Notes under the pieces: model-generated
What the model saw: the letters and a program-made list of their open reading frames with translations, nothing else
What the model was told of the DNA's origin: nothing
Database searches by the model: none
NCBI RefSeq assembly: GCF_008630495.1
Contig: NZ_VWOJ01000002.1
Coordinates: forward strand, 387,001 to 451,000
Direction of reading: 5' to 3'
Length of the DNA stretch: 64,000 nucleotides
Source: Alkalicaulis satelles
GTDB lineage: Bacteria > Pseudomonadota > Alphaproteobacteria > Caulobacterales > Maricaulaceae
Translations under genes and position numbers: made by a program
Part shown: positions 44,616-53,653 of the stretch, piece after piece
How positions within the stretch are numbered: the stretch's first letter is position 1
How the letters are laid out: each line of letters starts with the position of its first letter

Positions 44616-45073
44616 TCCGCTACGCGCTGGTCTGTGACGCCGATCACGGCTTCGAGGCCTGGTTTTCCAGTTCCGGCGCCTATGACGACCAGGCCGCGCG
44701 CGGGCTGGTGGAATGCCCGGTCTGCGGCTCCACCGCCGTGCGCAAGCAGGTCATGGCGCCCGCCGTGCGCACGTCGCGCAGCCGGGAGGCGCGCCCGGCA
44801 GTATCGAGCGAGGCCGCCACGCCCAGCGTCAATCAGGGCCCCGATTTCGAAACGCTGGCGCGCAAGGTGCAGGCCCATATCCGCAGCCATTACGACTATG
44901 TGGGCGATGATTTCGCGCGCCAGGCCCGCGCCATCCACGCCGGCGAAACCCCTGAGCGCCTGATCTATGGCGAGACCAGTCCGGCCGAGCGCGAACAGCT
45001 GGCCGAGGAGGGCGTGCCCTGCGCGCCCCTGCCCGCCGCGTTCGCGCCGGTCCCGGCCAAGAAGGCGAACTGA
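44612..45073 (+). CDS. DUF1178 family protein
   Basis: A 153-residue protein with the DUF1178 start [27 protein letters not shown] and a zinc-ribbon-like CPVCGS, followed by VRKQVMAPAV. The middle is low complexity and the C-terminal half contains YVGDDFARQARAIHAGETPERLIYG. Function is unknown. The ATGA overlap with the nitrilase gene and its presence after grxC in many alphaproteobacteria point to a shared redox or repair context, which is inference. Confidence 0.93.
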   Translation: MIRYALVCDADHGFEAWFSSSGAYDDQAARGLVECPVCGSTAVRKQVMAPAVRTSRSREARPAVSSEAATPSVNQGPDFETLARKVQAHIRSHYDYVGDDFARQARAIHAGETPERLIYGETSPAEREQLAEEGVPCAPLPAAFAPVPAKKAN

Positions 45074-45109
45074 CCGCCGGGCTGGGTCTGGGCTGCGCCG
45101 CTTAAAAAG

Positions 45110-45151
45110 GATCAGTGCGCCTGACCCAAAAGGCCTGTTTCGCATCTGATC
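45110..45151. terminator. Long hairpin between DUF1178 and glycosyltransferase genes
   Basis: GATCAGTGCG (45110-45119) pairs with CGCA-T-CTGATC (45141-45151) with one bulge, around a 21-base loop. It lies between convergent genes and its right end touches the stop codon of the glycosyltransferase. It could terminate one or both transcripts. Confidence 0.45.
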
Positions 45152-46193
45152 ACGACGCGGGCGGCTTGCCATGGGCGGCCTGGCCCGCAACAGGGCGCTC
45201 ACGGATAACCGGCGCGCGGGTGAGCAGGTTGAGCGGGTTCCAGCTGAGCATTTGCGCATAGCTCAGCGGGGTGATGACGCGCGCGCGCTGCAGGGCGCGG
45301 CGTTTGGCCATCAGGCCGGGCCAGCCGGCAAGCGCGTCGCGCAAAGCCTTGCCGAACAGGGCGAACTGGCCAAAGCGCGCCGCCGACAGCCAGAGCAGGG
45401 CCGTCACGCCCAGATGCACCGGCGCCAGCACCCATAACAGCCAGCCCGGCGTCACCTTGAAAAAGGTCCACAGCCGGTTGCGCGCGCCGTGATAGGTGGC
45501 GAAGGCCGAGCGCCGCCCGGTGGATGAATAGCCCACATGGCTCACCGCCGCCTCGCGCACCTGGATGGCGCGGTGGCCCAGAAGCCGGGCGCGGGCGGCC
45601 AGATCCACGTCCTCCACATAGCAGAAATAATCCTCGTCGAAGCCGCCGAGCGCCTCGAACACGTCGCGCCGGATCAGGGCCGCCGCGCCGCACGGGCCGA
45701 ACACCTCGCCCTCGCCTGGCGGATCCATCGCCTTGCCGTAGCCGGACCGGTAGGGCAGGCCGGTGAAGTGATACACATCCCCGCACCCGTCCAGCACGCC
45801 CGGCGCGCCATGGGCGTGCTGGGTGCACCCGAACAGGGCTGCCTCCGGCCAGCGCTGCACCGCCGCCATCATCTGTTCAAGCCAGTCCGGTTCGGGATAG
45901 GCGTCGGGATTGAGCAGGAGCAGCCAGCGCGTCTCAACGCCGCGCGCCAGCAGGTTATTGCCGCCGGCGAAGCCGAGATTGTCCGCCCCGTCGATGAATT
46001 CCACCCAGTCCGGCAGGCCCTCCGGCTCCACCCGCTCGCCTTGCGCCGAGCCGTTCTCCAGGAGCCGCACCCGCGAAGGGGCCAGGGTCTGGGCCTCCAG
46101 CGCGGCGATGACATGGGGAATGGTCGCGGCGCTGCGGTGAGCCACGATCAGTATGGTGACATCGGCGGGGGAGAGGGAAGCAGGGGCGCGCAT
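45150..46193 (-). CDS. Family 2 glycosyltransferase
   Basis: A 347-residue enzyme. The GT2 nucleotide-sugar region is seen in VTILIVAHRSAATIPHVIAALEAQT and DNLGFAGGNNLLARGVETRWLLLLNPDAYPEPDWLEQM (the D-x-D equivalent is NPDAYPE). The GT2 features resemble WbbL/rhamnosyltransferase-type enzymes, with C-terminal hydrophobic residues that may associate with the membrane (GWLLWVLAPVHLGVTALLW). It probably adds a sugar to an exopolysaccharide, O-antigen or glycan lipid. No other glycan-synthesis gene lies nearby, so its pathway is unknown. Confidence 0.9.
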   Translation of the reverse strand: MRAPASLSPADVTILIVAHRSAATIPHVIAALEAQTLAPSRVRLLENGSAQGERVEPEGLPDWVEFIDGADNLGFAGGNNLLARGVETRWLLLLNPDAYPEPDWLEQMMAAVQRWPEAALFGCTQHAHGAPGVLDGCGDVYHFTGLPYRSGYGKAMDPPGEGEVFGPCGAAALIRRDVFEALGGFDEDYFCYVEDVDLAARARLLGHRAIQVREAAVSHVGYSSTGRRSAFATYHGARNRLWTFFKVTPGWLLWVLAPVHLGVTALLWLSAARFGQFALFGKALRDALAGWPGLMAKRRALQRARVITPLSYAQMLSWNPLNLLTRAPVIRERPVAGQAAHGKPPAS

Positions 46194-46238
46194 GCTGGCT
46201 TGATGCGCGCCCCGCCCTTTCGGGTCAATGCCCGTTGA

Positions 46239-46254
46239 ACGCCCGCACGGGCGT
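46239..46254 (-). terminator. Short perfect inverted repeat after sppA
   Basis: ACGCCCG (46239-46245) and CGGGCGT (46248-46254) are separated by two bases, five bases beyond the sppA stop. The loop is too small for an ideal RNA hairpin and no T tract follows, so it is only a possible terminator. Confidence 0.35.
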
Positions 46255-46259
46255 GCAGC

Positions 46260-48149
46260 CTACCGCACCCGGCGGAAGCTCTCGCATTCCAGGCAGGTGG
46301 CGTAGACCCCGCGCGGATCGTTCATCATGTTGATGCGCTGCAGCTCGGCGCCGGTTTCGGACGCGGCCTGGCCCAGGAGCCCGCCGGGCATCAGGCCGGA
46401 CCCGGCCATCACCTCGGCCACAAACGACAATCCGATCATTTTCAGGAATTCCTTGAACGGATCGCGTTCCTCCACAAACCGCCTGAGGCGGAACTGGCCC
46501 TCTTCCAGCCCGGCGCGCTCGGCGGCGGCGGTGACCGCCTCGTCGAACCCGCCCAGATGATCGACCAGCCCGCGCTCATGAGCCTGGGCGCCGGTCCAGA
46601 TGCGGCCCTGGCCGATGGCGTCCACTTCGGCGCGGGTCATGTTGCGGCCCTCACCGACTACATCGAGGAAATTGTCGTATCCGGTCTCGATATTGGCCTG
46701 CAAAATCGTGTTCCAGGCCTCGCTTACCCCGCCGGTCGGTGACGGGAAGCGGGCGGTTTGCGTCAGCGCAACACCATCCTCGCTGACGCCGATTTCACCC
46801 AGCGCATTCTCCAGCGTGGGCAGGAAGCCGAAAATGCCGATGGAGCCGGTGATGGTGGTCGGTTCAGCCCAGATCTCGTGCGCAGGGGCGGCGATCCAGT
46901 AGCCGCCCGAGGCCGCCACGCCGCCCATGGACACCACCACGATCTTGCCGTCCAGACGGGCCTGGCGCAGCTCCTCGCGGATCAGTTCCGAGGCGAAGGC
47001 CGAGCCGCCGCCGGAATCGATGCGCACCACAATGGCCTTCACATCGTCATCCAGACGCGCCTTGCGCACCAGATTGGCGTGCATGTCGCCGCCGATCACG
47101 CCGCCGTCCTGATTACCGTCCACGATCGTGCCGGTCATGGTGATCAGGGCGATCACATCACCGCGCTCGCGCGGCTTGGGCCGTCGCGCCTCGACATACT
47201 CCAGAAAATTGCTGGAACGCACGCGGTTCTGATCCGCGTCACGGCCGAAGCGTTCCTCCATGGCGTTGCGGAAAGCGCCGCGCCCGGTCAGGTGGTCAAT
47301 CAGGCCCGCACGCAGGGCGATCTCGCCTGTGGCGCGCGCCGATTCATGCGCCAGGGCGGTGATCTGGTCCGGAAAGGTGTCGGCATAAACCTGCAACGCG
47401 CCCTGATCGAGCCCGCGGGCGCCCTCCACCCGGCGCTGATAGGCGTCCCACAGCTCACCGAAGACGAAGCGGTTGGCCTCGGCGGCCTCTTCGGACATCT
47501 CATCGCCCATGAAGGGCTCGAGCGCCGACTTGAACTCGCCCACGCGGTAGATGTTCACCGTGACGTTCAGACGGTCCAGCAGGGAGCGGAAGAAGGTGCG
47601 GTAAACCGCATAGCCGTTCACCATCACCCAGCCCATGTCATGCATGTGGATCTCGCTGGCCTGGGAGGCCAGCAGATATCCGCCCATGGTAAAGCTGTCG
47701 CCATAGGCGATGATGTCCTTGCCGGTTTCGCGGAAGGCGGCCATCTCGGCGGCGATGGCGTGCAGGGCCGCAGGCGTGGCGCCCAGAAGATTGTCGAAAT
47801 TGACCATCAGCGCCGTGACCTCGTCATCGGCGGCGGCCAGGCGCAGGCCCTCGATCACGTCGCGCAGGAGAATCTCATTGCGCGCGCCTCCGCCCAGCAG
47901 GGCCGCCGTGAAGGCGTCGCCGGGCGAGACCTGGCTTTTCTCCTCCACGATCACGCCATTGGGTGAGAAGCTCAAGAGACCGCTCTCGGCCATCTCGAAC
48001 TCGTCATCGCCCGAAAAAATCGACCCGATCAGGGCGATCAGGACGATGAGCATGAGGATGAGGCCGAACACGCGCAGGATGCCGTGCTGGATGTGACCGA
48101 TCCAGCGCCAGATCCGCGCGAAGATGTTTTCCTTGGCTTTATCAGACAT
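46260..48149 (-). CDS. sppA: Signal peptide peptidase SppA, 67-kDa type
   Basis: A 629-residue membrane protease. One N-terminal membrane helix (about 27-48, LRVFGLILMLIVLIALIGSIF) precedes two ClpP-like repeats. The general-base Lys is in YRVGEFKSALEPFMG (E. coli K209 equivalent) and the nucleophilic Ser in RIDSGGGSAFASELI (E. coli S409 equivalent). It degrades leftover signal peptides in the inner membrane. The ATG at 48149 gives the normal cytosolic N terminus; an extension to 48200 is not supported. Confidence 0.95.
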   Translation of the reverse strand: MSDKAKENIFARIWRWIGHIQHGILRVFGLILMLIVLIALIGSIFSGDDEFEMAESGLLSFSPNGVIVEEKSQVSPGDAFTAALLGGGARNEILLRDVIEGLRLAAADDEVTALMVNFDNLLGATPAALHAIAAEMAAFRETGKDIIAYGDSFTMGGYLLASQASEIHMHDMGWVMVNGYAVYRTFFRSLLDRLNVTVNIYRVGEFKSALEPFMGDEMSEEAAEANRFVFGELWDAYQRRVEGARGLDQGALQVYADTFPDQITALAHESARATGEIALRAGLIDHLTGRGAFRNAMEERFGRDADQNRVRSSNFLEYVEARRPKPRERGDVIALITMTGTIVDGNQDGGVIGGDMHANLVRKARLDDDVKAIVVRIDSGGGSAFASELIREELRQARLDGKIVVVSMGGVAASGGYWIAAPAHEIWAEPTTITGSIGIFGFLPTLENALGEIGVSEDGVALTQTARFPSPTGGVSEAWNTILQANIETGYDNFLDVVGEGRNMTRAEVDAIGQGRIWTGAQAHERGLVDHLGGFDEAVTAAAERAGLEEGQFRLRRFVEERDPFKEFLKMIGLSFVAEVMAGSGLMPGGLLGQAASETGAELQRINMMNDPRGVYATCLECESFRRVR

Positions 48150-48245
48150 GGTTCCCGCTCCCAGCAGATATCTGCGCAGGACCGTGAACGCTGTTCGCAC
48201 CCCTGTCCAGCCGCATCAGCGTTAAATATCGGTCAGGCGCAAGCC

Positions 48246-49973
48246 CTATCCGATGCGCTCCACCGGCGGCACGGCGCCGCCGAGCGACGGGCTGACGCGC
48301 CACAGGCTTTCCACCTCGCCAGACGCGTCCCGGCTCTTGATGGTGGTGACGCGCACATGCTCGGCCAGCGCCTCGCCCCGGCGCAGGGTCAGGCGCAGAT
48401 AGCCCTTGTCGCGCACATTATTGTGCAGGATTTCGGGGTTGCGTTCTTCCATCATGCGCCCGAAATCCACGTCCGGCGCATTGACCGCCTCATAGGGCGA
48501 GGGGCTGGTCACCGAGGTGACGCCGAACTCGGTCCCGCGCCGCTCTCCGGACGCGTCATAGAGATCATTGGTCCAGATATTGTGGGTGTCGCCGGTGAGC
48601 ACGATGAAATCGGCCCCTGCGGCCCGGGCGCGGTCATAAAAGCGCTCGCGGTCCACGGGAAACCCGTCCCAGCTGTCCAGATTGAGCGGCACGCCATGGG
48701 CGGTGCGCTGGGCGAACTCCCACTGGAAGCGCGAGCGCAGCCGCATCCCCAGACGCAGCCAGAACGGCGTCTCGGTCATGAAGTTCGGCGCTTCGAGACG
48801 GCCCATGAGCACCTGGTTGGCGATCACCCGCCAGGGCTTGCCTTCGGCCACCGAGGCCGCCAGCGCGTCTTGCACAAACTCGCCCTGGGTCTCGGAGATC
48901 AGGCGGCGCTCGGGGTTTCCGATGATGTTTTCGCGCCAGTGGCGCACAGCAGCCTGATTGGCCGGGTCATCGGGATCGGCGCCGACATCAATCGGGAAGC
49001 TGGAGAAGTCCAGCTCTTCGGAACGCGCGGTCAGGCGGGTTTCCAGGAAGACCAGCGTGGCCAGATCGCCGATCTCGGCCTTGCCATAGCGCTTGATCAG
49101 GGTCTCGCCCTCACGCACCGGCAGCCAGTCATGATAGGCGCGGATGGCCGCGTCGCGGCGCTCATGCCAGTCGCCCTCGGTCTTCGGGTCGTGGTTCTCC
49201 GCCCCGTCCACCCAGCTGTCATTGGCGGTCTCGTGATCGTCCCAGATGGGCAGCCAGGCCGCCGCCGCCTTGGCCGCCTGCAGGTCCGGGTCCAGGCTGT
49301 AGAGCGAATGGCGCCGGGCGTAGTCTTCCTCGGTGTAAAGTTCGGTCTGGGGATCGACCACGCGCGCGAGGCGCTCGGCGTCGCCGGTGCCATACCCGCC
49401 CATGCCGTATTCATAGATATAATCGCCCAGATGGATCATCAGATCAGCCTGCGCGTGCTCGGCGGCGTGGCGGTAAGCGTTGAAGAAGCCGTGGGGATAG
49501 TTGGAGCAGGAGAACGCCGCGATGCGGTACTCGCTCACCCGTCCCACCGGAAGCGTGCGCGTGCGGCCCACAGGCGAGGTCTCCCCGCCAAAGCGGAAGC
49601 GATAATAATGCCAGCGCCCGGGCTCCAGCCCGTCGGCGATGATCTTCACCGGCGTGGCGCCATGGACGCTGAGCACCCCCTCGCGCGGGGCCGCCTCTGC
49701 GCGCCAGACAATGTCGGAGAAGGCCTCGTCCAGCGCCATCTCAACCTCCACCGGACCGGCGCCTGCGCCGTTTTCCGGGGTGATGGCGGTCCACAGCACC
49801 ACGCTGTCGGCCTTGGGATCGCCCGAGGCGACGCCATGCTTGAACGGCCCCTCGCGGCGCGGCAGCGGGTCGAGCTGCTCGAGAGTCTCCCCGCAGGCGC
49901 TGACCGCCAGCCCGGCGCCCGCCGCCGCCAGCAGCGCGCCCCGGCGCGTGAGTTTCAGCGTGTCGTCACTCAT
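48246..49973 (-). CDS. phoD: PhoD-family alkaline phosphatase/phosphodiesterase
   Basis: A 575-residue exported metallophosphoesterase. The N terminus combines a twin-arginine-like TRRGALLAAAGAGLAVSAC with a lipobox-like Cys, so it is probably exported folded and may be lipidated. Family features: VASGDPKADSVVLWTAITP, the metal-binding IHLGDYIYEYG, WDDHETANDSWVDG and VLTGDTHNIWTND. It releases phosphate from monoesters and diesters under starvation. Directly upstream on the same strand is a TonB receptor gene preceded by a Pho box, so the two probably form one phosphate-starvation unit. Confidence 0.94.
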   Translation of the reverse strand: MSDDTLKLTRRGALLAAAGAGLAVSACGETLEQLDPLPRREGPFKHGVASGDPKADSVVLWTAITPENGAGAGPVEVEMALDEAFSDIVWRAEAAPREGVLSVHGATPVKIIADGLEPGRWHYYRFRFGGETSPVGRTRTLPVGRVSEYRIAAFSCSNYPHGFFNAYRHAAEHAQADLMIHLGDYIYEYGMGGYGTGDAERLARVVDPQTELYTEEDYARRHSLYSLDPDLQAAKAAAAWLPIWDDHETANDSWVDGAENHDPKTEGDWHERRDAAIRAYHDWLPVREGETLIKRYGKAEIGDLATLVFLETRLTARSEELDFSSFPIDVGADPDDPANQAAVRHWRENIIGNPERRLISETQGEFVQDALAASVAEGKPWRVIANQVLMGRLEAPNFMTETPFWLRLGMRLRSRFQWEFAQRTAHGVPLNLDSWDGFPVDRERFYDRARAAGADFIVLTGDTHNIWTNDLYDASGERRGTEFGVTSVTSPSPYEAVNAPDVDFGRMMEERNPEILHNNVRDKGYLRLTLRRGEALAEHVRVTTIKSRDASGEVESLWRVSPSLGGAVPPVERIG

Positions 49974-50058
49974 GGCTCATCCCTCCCCGGACTGTTGCGC
50001 GCCACATTTGCAGACGCGCGCAGCCTTGCAAAGCCGGACTGTTCTTCAAAACAGGCGC

Positions 50059-50098
50059 GGCCGGCGCGAAGGGGAGACATGTCCCGCCCGCACCGGCC
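50059..50098 (-). other. Inverted repeat between TonB receptor and phoD genes
   Basis: GGCCGG (50059-50064) pairs with CCGGCC (50093-50098) and GCG with CGC after one mismatch; the loop contains the palindrome GACATGTC (50076-50083). It lies in the 149-bp spacer and could attenuate read-through into phoD or be an operator. A 10-bp direct repeat CCGGACTGTT occurs nearby at 49987-49996 and 50034-50043. Confidence 0.4.
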
Positions 50099-50122
50099 GC
50101 CAGTCATGTCCGCAACAGGGAC

Positions 50123-52471
50123 CTAGAAATACGCCCCGACGCGGATGCCGAATGTGCGCGGCGCGGCGGCGATGAAGGTCGGCAGGCCGAAGGCCGCGCC
50201 GGTATTGCCCGCATCGATGAGGTATTGCTCGTCGGTCAGGTTATTGCCGAACAGTTCGGCGAAGCGGTTGCGGTCGGCGGTCTCGTAGCGCAGGCGGGCG
50301 CGCAGAACGCCGTAGGAGTCCTGCCGCACGCCGTCAAATTCCTGGTTGTCATTGTCGAAATAGAAGTGCGACTGCCAGGAATAGCTCGGCAGCAGGCTCA
50401 CCTCGCCCCACGGGCCGTCCGCCACCTGGATGCGCGCGCCCAGCGCCACCGAGTGCTCGGGCGAATAGCGGAAGCGGTTGCCGGCGAATTGCTGGGGCTG
50501 GCCGCCCGAGGTGGAATCGAAGGTGGCCAGGTTATAGGTGTAGGTGGCGAACACATCGACGCGGTCATGCACGCGCCAGTCGGTCTGGAGCTCCATGCCG
50601 TACTGGGTCGCATTGCCCGCATTGTCCGGCGCGAACGTGCCCGAGGTGGGATCGAACACCGCCGACTGGAAGTTCTCGTATTCGGACCGGAAGACCGAGC
50701 CCGACACATTGCCCCGGTCAAAGCTGATGAAGGCGCCCGCTTCCAGCGATTCCACGATTTCGGCCGGCGCGATGGAGAAGAAGTCCGGCGAAGTGGTGTC
50801 CAGCGCGATCACGTCGGGACGCCGGCCGCGCGCGAAGCTCGCCCAGGTATTGATCCGGTCATTGAGCTCATAGGCGGCCACGAAGCGCCAGGTCCAGGCG
50901 TCGAAGCTGGCGGTCTGGCTGACTTCCGCGCCATTGGGGGTGGCGGGCAGGACCAGCATCGGGCCGAAAGTCACCCGGTTGGGACCCATGGACGTGCCGC
51001 CATAGCCCGAGGCCACCTTGTCCTCATTGGTGTAGCGCACCCCCGCCGTCAGGGTCAGGCGGTCGGTGACGGCGTAGGACACGTCCGCGAACACGTCCCA
51101 GGCCTCGGTGCGGCCGGCATTGGCCGATTCTTCGGTATAGTTCGCACGCAGCGGCACCATGCCCTGGCCGCTCGAAAGGGCGGCGATGGAGAAGGGGAAG
51201 GGATTGCGCAGATCGGTGATCGCCGAAACCGGAACGCCCAGCGCCGCCGCAACCGCAGCCGGATCGCCAAAGGCGCCGGTGGACACGAAGAAGGCCTGCG
51301 CCACGCCTTCATTAAAGATGCCCGGCACGCGCTGGGTGTTGGCTTCGTAGAAATAGGTGAAACCGCCAAACGCGGTCAGGGGGCCGCCATCGTCAAAGGT
51401 CAGGCGCATTTCATGGCTGGTCTGGCGGCCCGAAGCGTCCTCGGCGAAGTTCACAAAATTCAGGCCCGCCCCGATAGGATCGAACACTTCCAGCGAGTCA
51501 TAATCGCGATAGCCGGTGATGGTGGACAGGTGCAGCGCATCGCTCAGGTCCCAGTCGGTCAGAACGGTGACGCCCTGCACCGTACGGTTCAGGCCCAGTT
51601 GCTGGCCGTCCAGAAAGCCCGGGATCAGACGCAGGTCAGCGGCCGTGTAGGGCGAGGTGTCCGTGCCCGGTGCGGCCAGAATGCCCGATTTGAACGAGGT
51701 GCCGGGGCCGGAATCTTCCTGCCAGTTGGCGATCACGTGGAAGCTGAACGTATCGGTGGGCGCGCCGCTGAACACGGCCCGCACGCCGGCCACATGACGG
51801 CCTTGCAGGTCCTTGCCGTCGCCGAGATTTTCGATATGGCCATCACGCGCGCGCAGCACGCCGGCCAGGCGGAAGGCGTAATTCTCGCCCAGGGCGTGGT
51901 TCACATGGCCGCCCAGCTCACGCTGATTGTAATTGCCGAACCCGCCGAACAGGCTGGCGGAGTTCTCCTGCACGGCCTTGTTCTGGATGATATTGATGCC
52001 GCCGATCAGCGCGCCGCGGCCGAACAGGGTCGGCTGCGGGCCCTTGGCCACTTCCAGGCGCTCGATATCGAACAGCTCCACATAGGACGCGCGCGAACGG
52101 GTGATGGACACGCCGTCCTGGAACAGGGCGACGCGCGCCTCGGCATTGGCCGCGCCGCTGTCGGTGGTGATGCCGCGCAGGGAGTAGCCGGTATTGTTCG
52201 GGCTCTGCTCCAGGATCACCAGGCCAGGAGTGAACAGGGCCAGGTCTTCCAGATTGCGGATGTCGAGCCGGTCGATCAGCTCGGCGTCAAACGCGGTGAC
52301 ATTGATCGGCACGTCCGCCAGCGACTGGGCGCGGAACTGGGTGGTCACGGTGATCACGTCGCGGGTCTCGGCGCGCGGCGCGGCCTGGGTTTCGGTTTCG
52401 GCGAACGCCGGCGCGGCGGGCAGAAGCGCGGCCAGAGCAGCGCAAGCGGACAGACGGGCCTTGATGGACAT
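50123..52471 (-). CDS. TonB-dependent outer-membrane receptor
   Basis: A 782-residue receptor. Signal peptide residues 1-24 (ALLPAAPAFA); TonB box-like DVITVTTQ; plug domain with NVTAFDAELIDRLDIRNLEDLALFTPGLVI and GRGALIGGINIIQNK; a long beta-barrel; and a terminal Phe (GAYF) needed for Bam-mediated assembly. The ATG at 52471 starts the signal peptide, with GGGGAA upstream. A three-unit Pho box lies 73-101 bases before it, and phoD follows, so the ligand is probably a phosphorus-containing compound; no closer assignment is possible. Confidence 0.93.
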   Translation of the reverse strand: MSIKARLSACAALAALLPAAPAFAETETQAAPRAETRDVITVTTQFRAQSLADVPINVTAFDAELIDRLDIRNLEDLALFTPGLVILEQSPNNTGYSLRGITTDSGAANAEARVALFQDGVSITRSRASYVELFDIERLEVAKGPQPTLFGRGALIGGINIIQNKAVQENSASLFGGFGNYNQRELGGHVNHALGENYAFRLAGVLRARDGHIENLGDGKDLQGRHVAGVRAVFSGAPTDTFSFHVIANWQEDSGPGTSFKSGILAAPGTDTSPYTAADLRLIPGFLDGQQLGLNRTVQGVTVLTDWDLSDALHLSTITGYRDYDSLEVFDPIGAGLNFVNFAEDASGRQTSHEMRLTFDDGGPLTAFGGFTYFYEANTQRVPGIFNEGVAQAFFVSTGAFGDPAAVAAALGVPVSAITDLRNPFPFSIAALSSGQGMVPLRANYTEESANAGRTEAWDVFADVSYAVTDRLTLTAGVRYTNEDKVASGYGGTSMGPNRVTFGPMLVLPATPNGAEVSQTASFDAWTWRFVAAYELNDRINTWASFARGRRPDVIALDTTSPDFFSIAPAEIVESLEAGAFISFDRGNVSGSVFRSEYENFQSAVFDPTSGTFAPDNAGNATQYGMELQTDWRVHDRVDVFATYTYNLATFDSTSGGQPQQFAGNRFRYSPEHSVALGARIQVADGPWGEVSLLPSYSWQSHFYFDNDNQEFDGVRQDSYGVLRARLRYETADRNRFAELFGNNLTDEQYLIDAGNTGAAFGLPTFIAAAPRTFGIRVGAYF

Positions 52472-52543
52472 GGGATTCCCCTGGGCTGGACAAAGGCGGT
52501 CCCGTTCCGGGATCGCGTCAGCCCCCGGCCTTAGGCGCGCATC

Positions 52544-52572
52544 ATGACAGAACGCCCACAGAGCGATGACAG
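52544..52572 (-). promoter_or_regulatory. Three-unit Pho box (PhoB site) of the TonB receptor-phoD unit
   Basis: Read on the minus strand: CTGTCAT, four bases, CTGTGGG, four bases, CTGTCAT. The 11-bp period and the two exact CTGTCAT units match the PhoB direct-repeat consensus; the middle unit keeps CTGT. It lies 73-101 bases upstream of the receptor's start codon in the divergent gap to rluD. Confidence 0.78.
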
Positions 52573-52644
52573 GTCTTTGACGCGGCGCAGCAAAACGGCA
52601 GGCGTGGCCTGTTCGACACACCCGCGCCCGGCTACAAGCGCACC

Positions 52645-53649
52645 ATGAGCGCAGCCGAAGACGATATCCGCACCCTGACGCCCGAGCCTGACGCGCTGGG
52701 CGAACGCCTGGACCGCTGGCTGGCGGCCCAGTGCCCGGACCTGTCGCGCTCGCGCTGCAAGGCGCTGATCGAGGCGGGCGCGCTGAGCGTGGACGGCGCG
52801 GCGCTGACCGATCCGTCGGCGAAGCTGCGCGAGGGCGTGTACCAGCTCCATGTCCCCGCGCCCGAACCGGCCAGCCCCCGGCCTGAAGCCCTGCCGCTGG
52901 ATATTCTCTTTGAGGACGATCACCTGATCGTGGTGAACAAGGCGGCGGGCATGACCGTGCACCCGGCGGCGGGCGCGTGGACGGGCACGCTGGTCCACGC
53001 CCTGCTTCATCACTGCGCGGGGTCGCTGTCGGGCGTGGGCGGGGTGATGCGTCCGGGCATCGTGCACCGGCTGGACAAGGACACGTCCGGGGTGATGGTG
53101 GCGGCCAAGTCCGATGCGGCCCATCAGGGCCTGTCGGAACAATTCGCCGCCCACGAGGCCGAGCGCGCCTATATCGCCTTCACCCGCGGCGCGCCCAAGC
53201 CGCGTCAGGGGCGCATCGAGACCCGGCTGGGCCGGTCCGATCATGACCGCAAGAAGATCGCGGTGCTGCCCGAACACAGCAAGGCCGGCAAGCACGCCGT
53301 GACCAATTACGAGACCCTGTCGGTCTATGGCCAGGTTCCCGGCGCCTCGGTGGGCACCCCGGTTGCGGCGCGCGTGGCCTGCCGGCTGGAGACCGGGCGC
53401 ACCCACCAGATCCGGGTGCATATGGCCCATATCGCCTGCCCGCTCCTGGGCGATCCGCTCTATGGCAAGGGGCGCGGCGGGGTGCTGGCCAAGCTCGATG
53501 ATGGCAAGGTGTTCCGCGACTTCTCCCGCCAGGCCCTGCACGCCGCCGTGCTGGGCTTCGTCCATCCGGTGAGCGGCGAGACCTTGCGCTTTGAAACGGA
53601 CCTGCCCGCCGACATGGCCCGCCTGCAGGGCTTTCTGGAGACGCTTTAG
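52645..53649 (+). CDS. rluD: Large-subunit rRNA pseudouridine synthase (RluA family, RluD-like)
   Basis: A 334-residue enzyme. N-terminal S4 domain (LDRWLAAQCPDLSRSRCKALIEAGALSVDG) followed by the catalytic domain with GIVHRLDKDTSGVMVAAKSD, whose Asp is the nucleophile, and the RLETGRTHQIRVHMAHI motif. RluD-type enzymes make pseudouridines in helix 69 of 23S rRNA. Distinguishing RluD from RluC by sequence alone is not certain, but the S4 domain and neighbourhood favour RluD. It is convergent with cobT, with 4 bp between the stops. Confidence 0.92.
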   Translation: MSAAEDDIRTLTPEPDALGERLDRWLAAQCPDLSRSRCKALIEAGALSVDGAALTDPSAKLREGVYQLHVPAPEPASPRPEALPLDILFEDDHLIVVNKAAGMTVHPAAGAWTGTLVHALLHHCAGSLSGVGGVMRPGIVHRLDKDTSGVMVAAKSDAAHQGLSEQFAAHEAERAYIAFTRGAPKPRQGRIETRLGRSDHDRKKIAVLPEHSKAGKHAVTNYETLSVYGQVPGASVGTPVAARVACRLETGRTHQIRVHMAHIACPLLGDPLYGKGRGGVLAKLDDGKVFRDFSRQALHAAVLGFVHPVSGETLRFETDLPADMARLQGFLETL

Positions 53650-53653
53650 CGAC

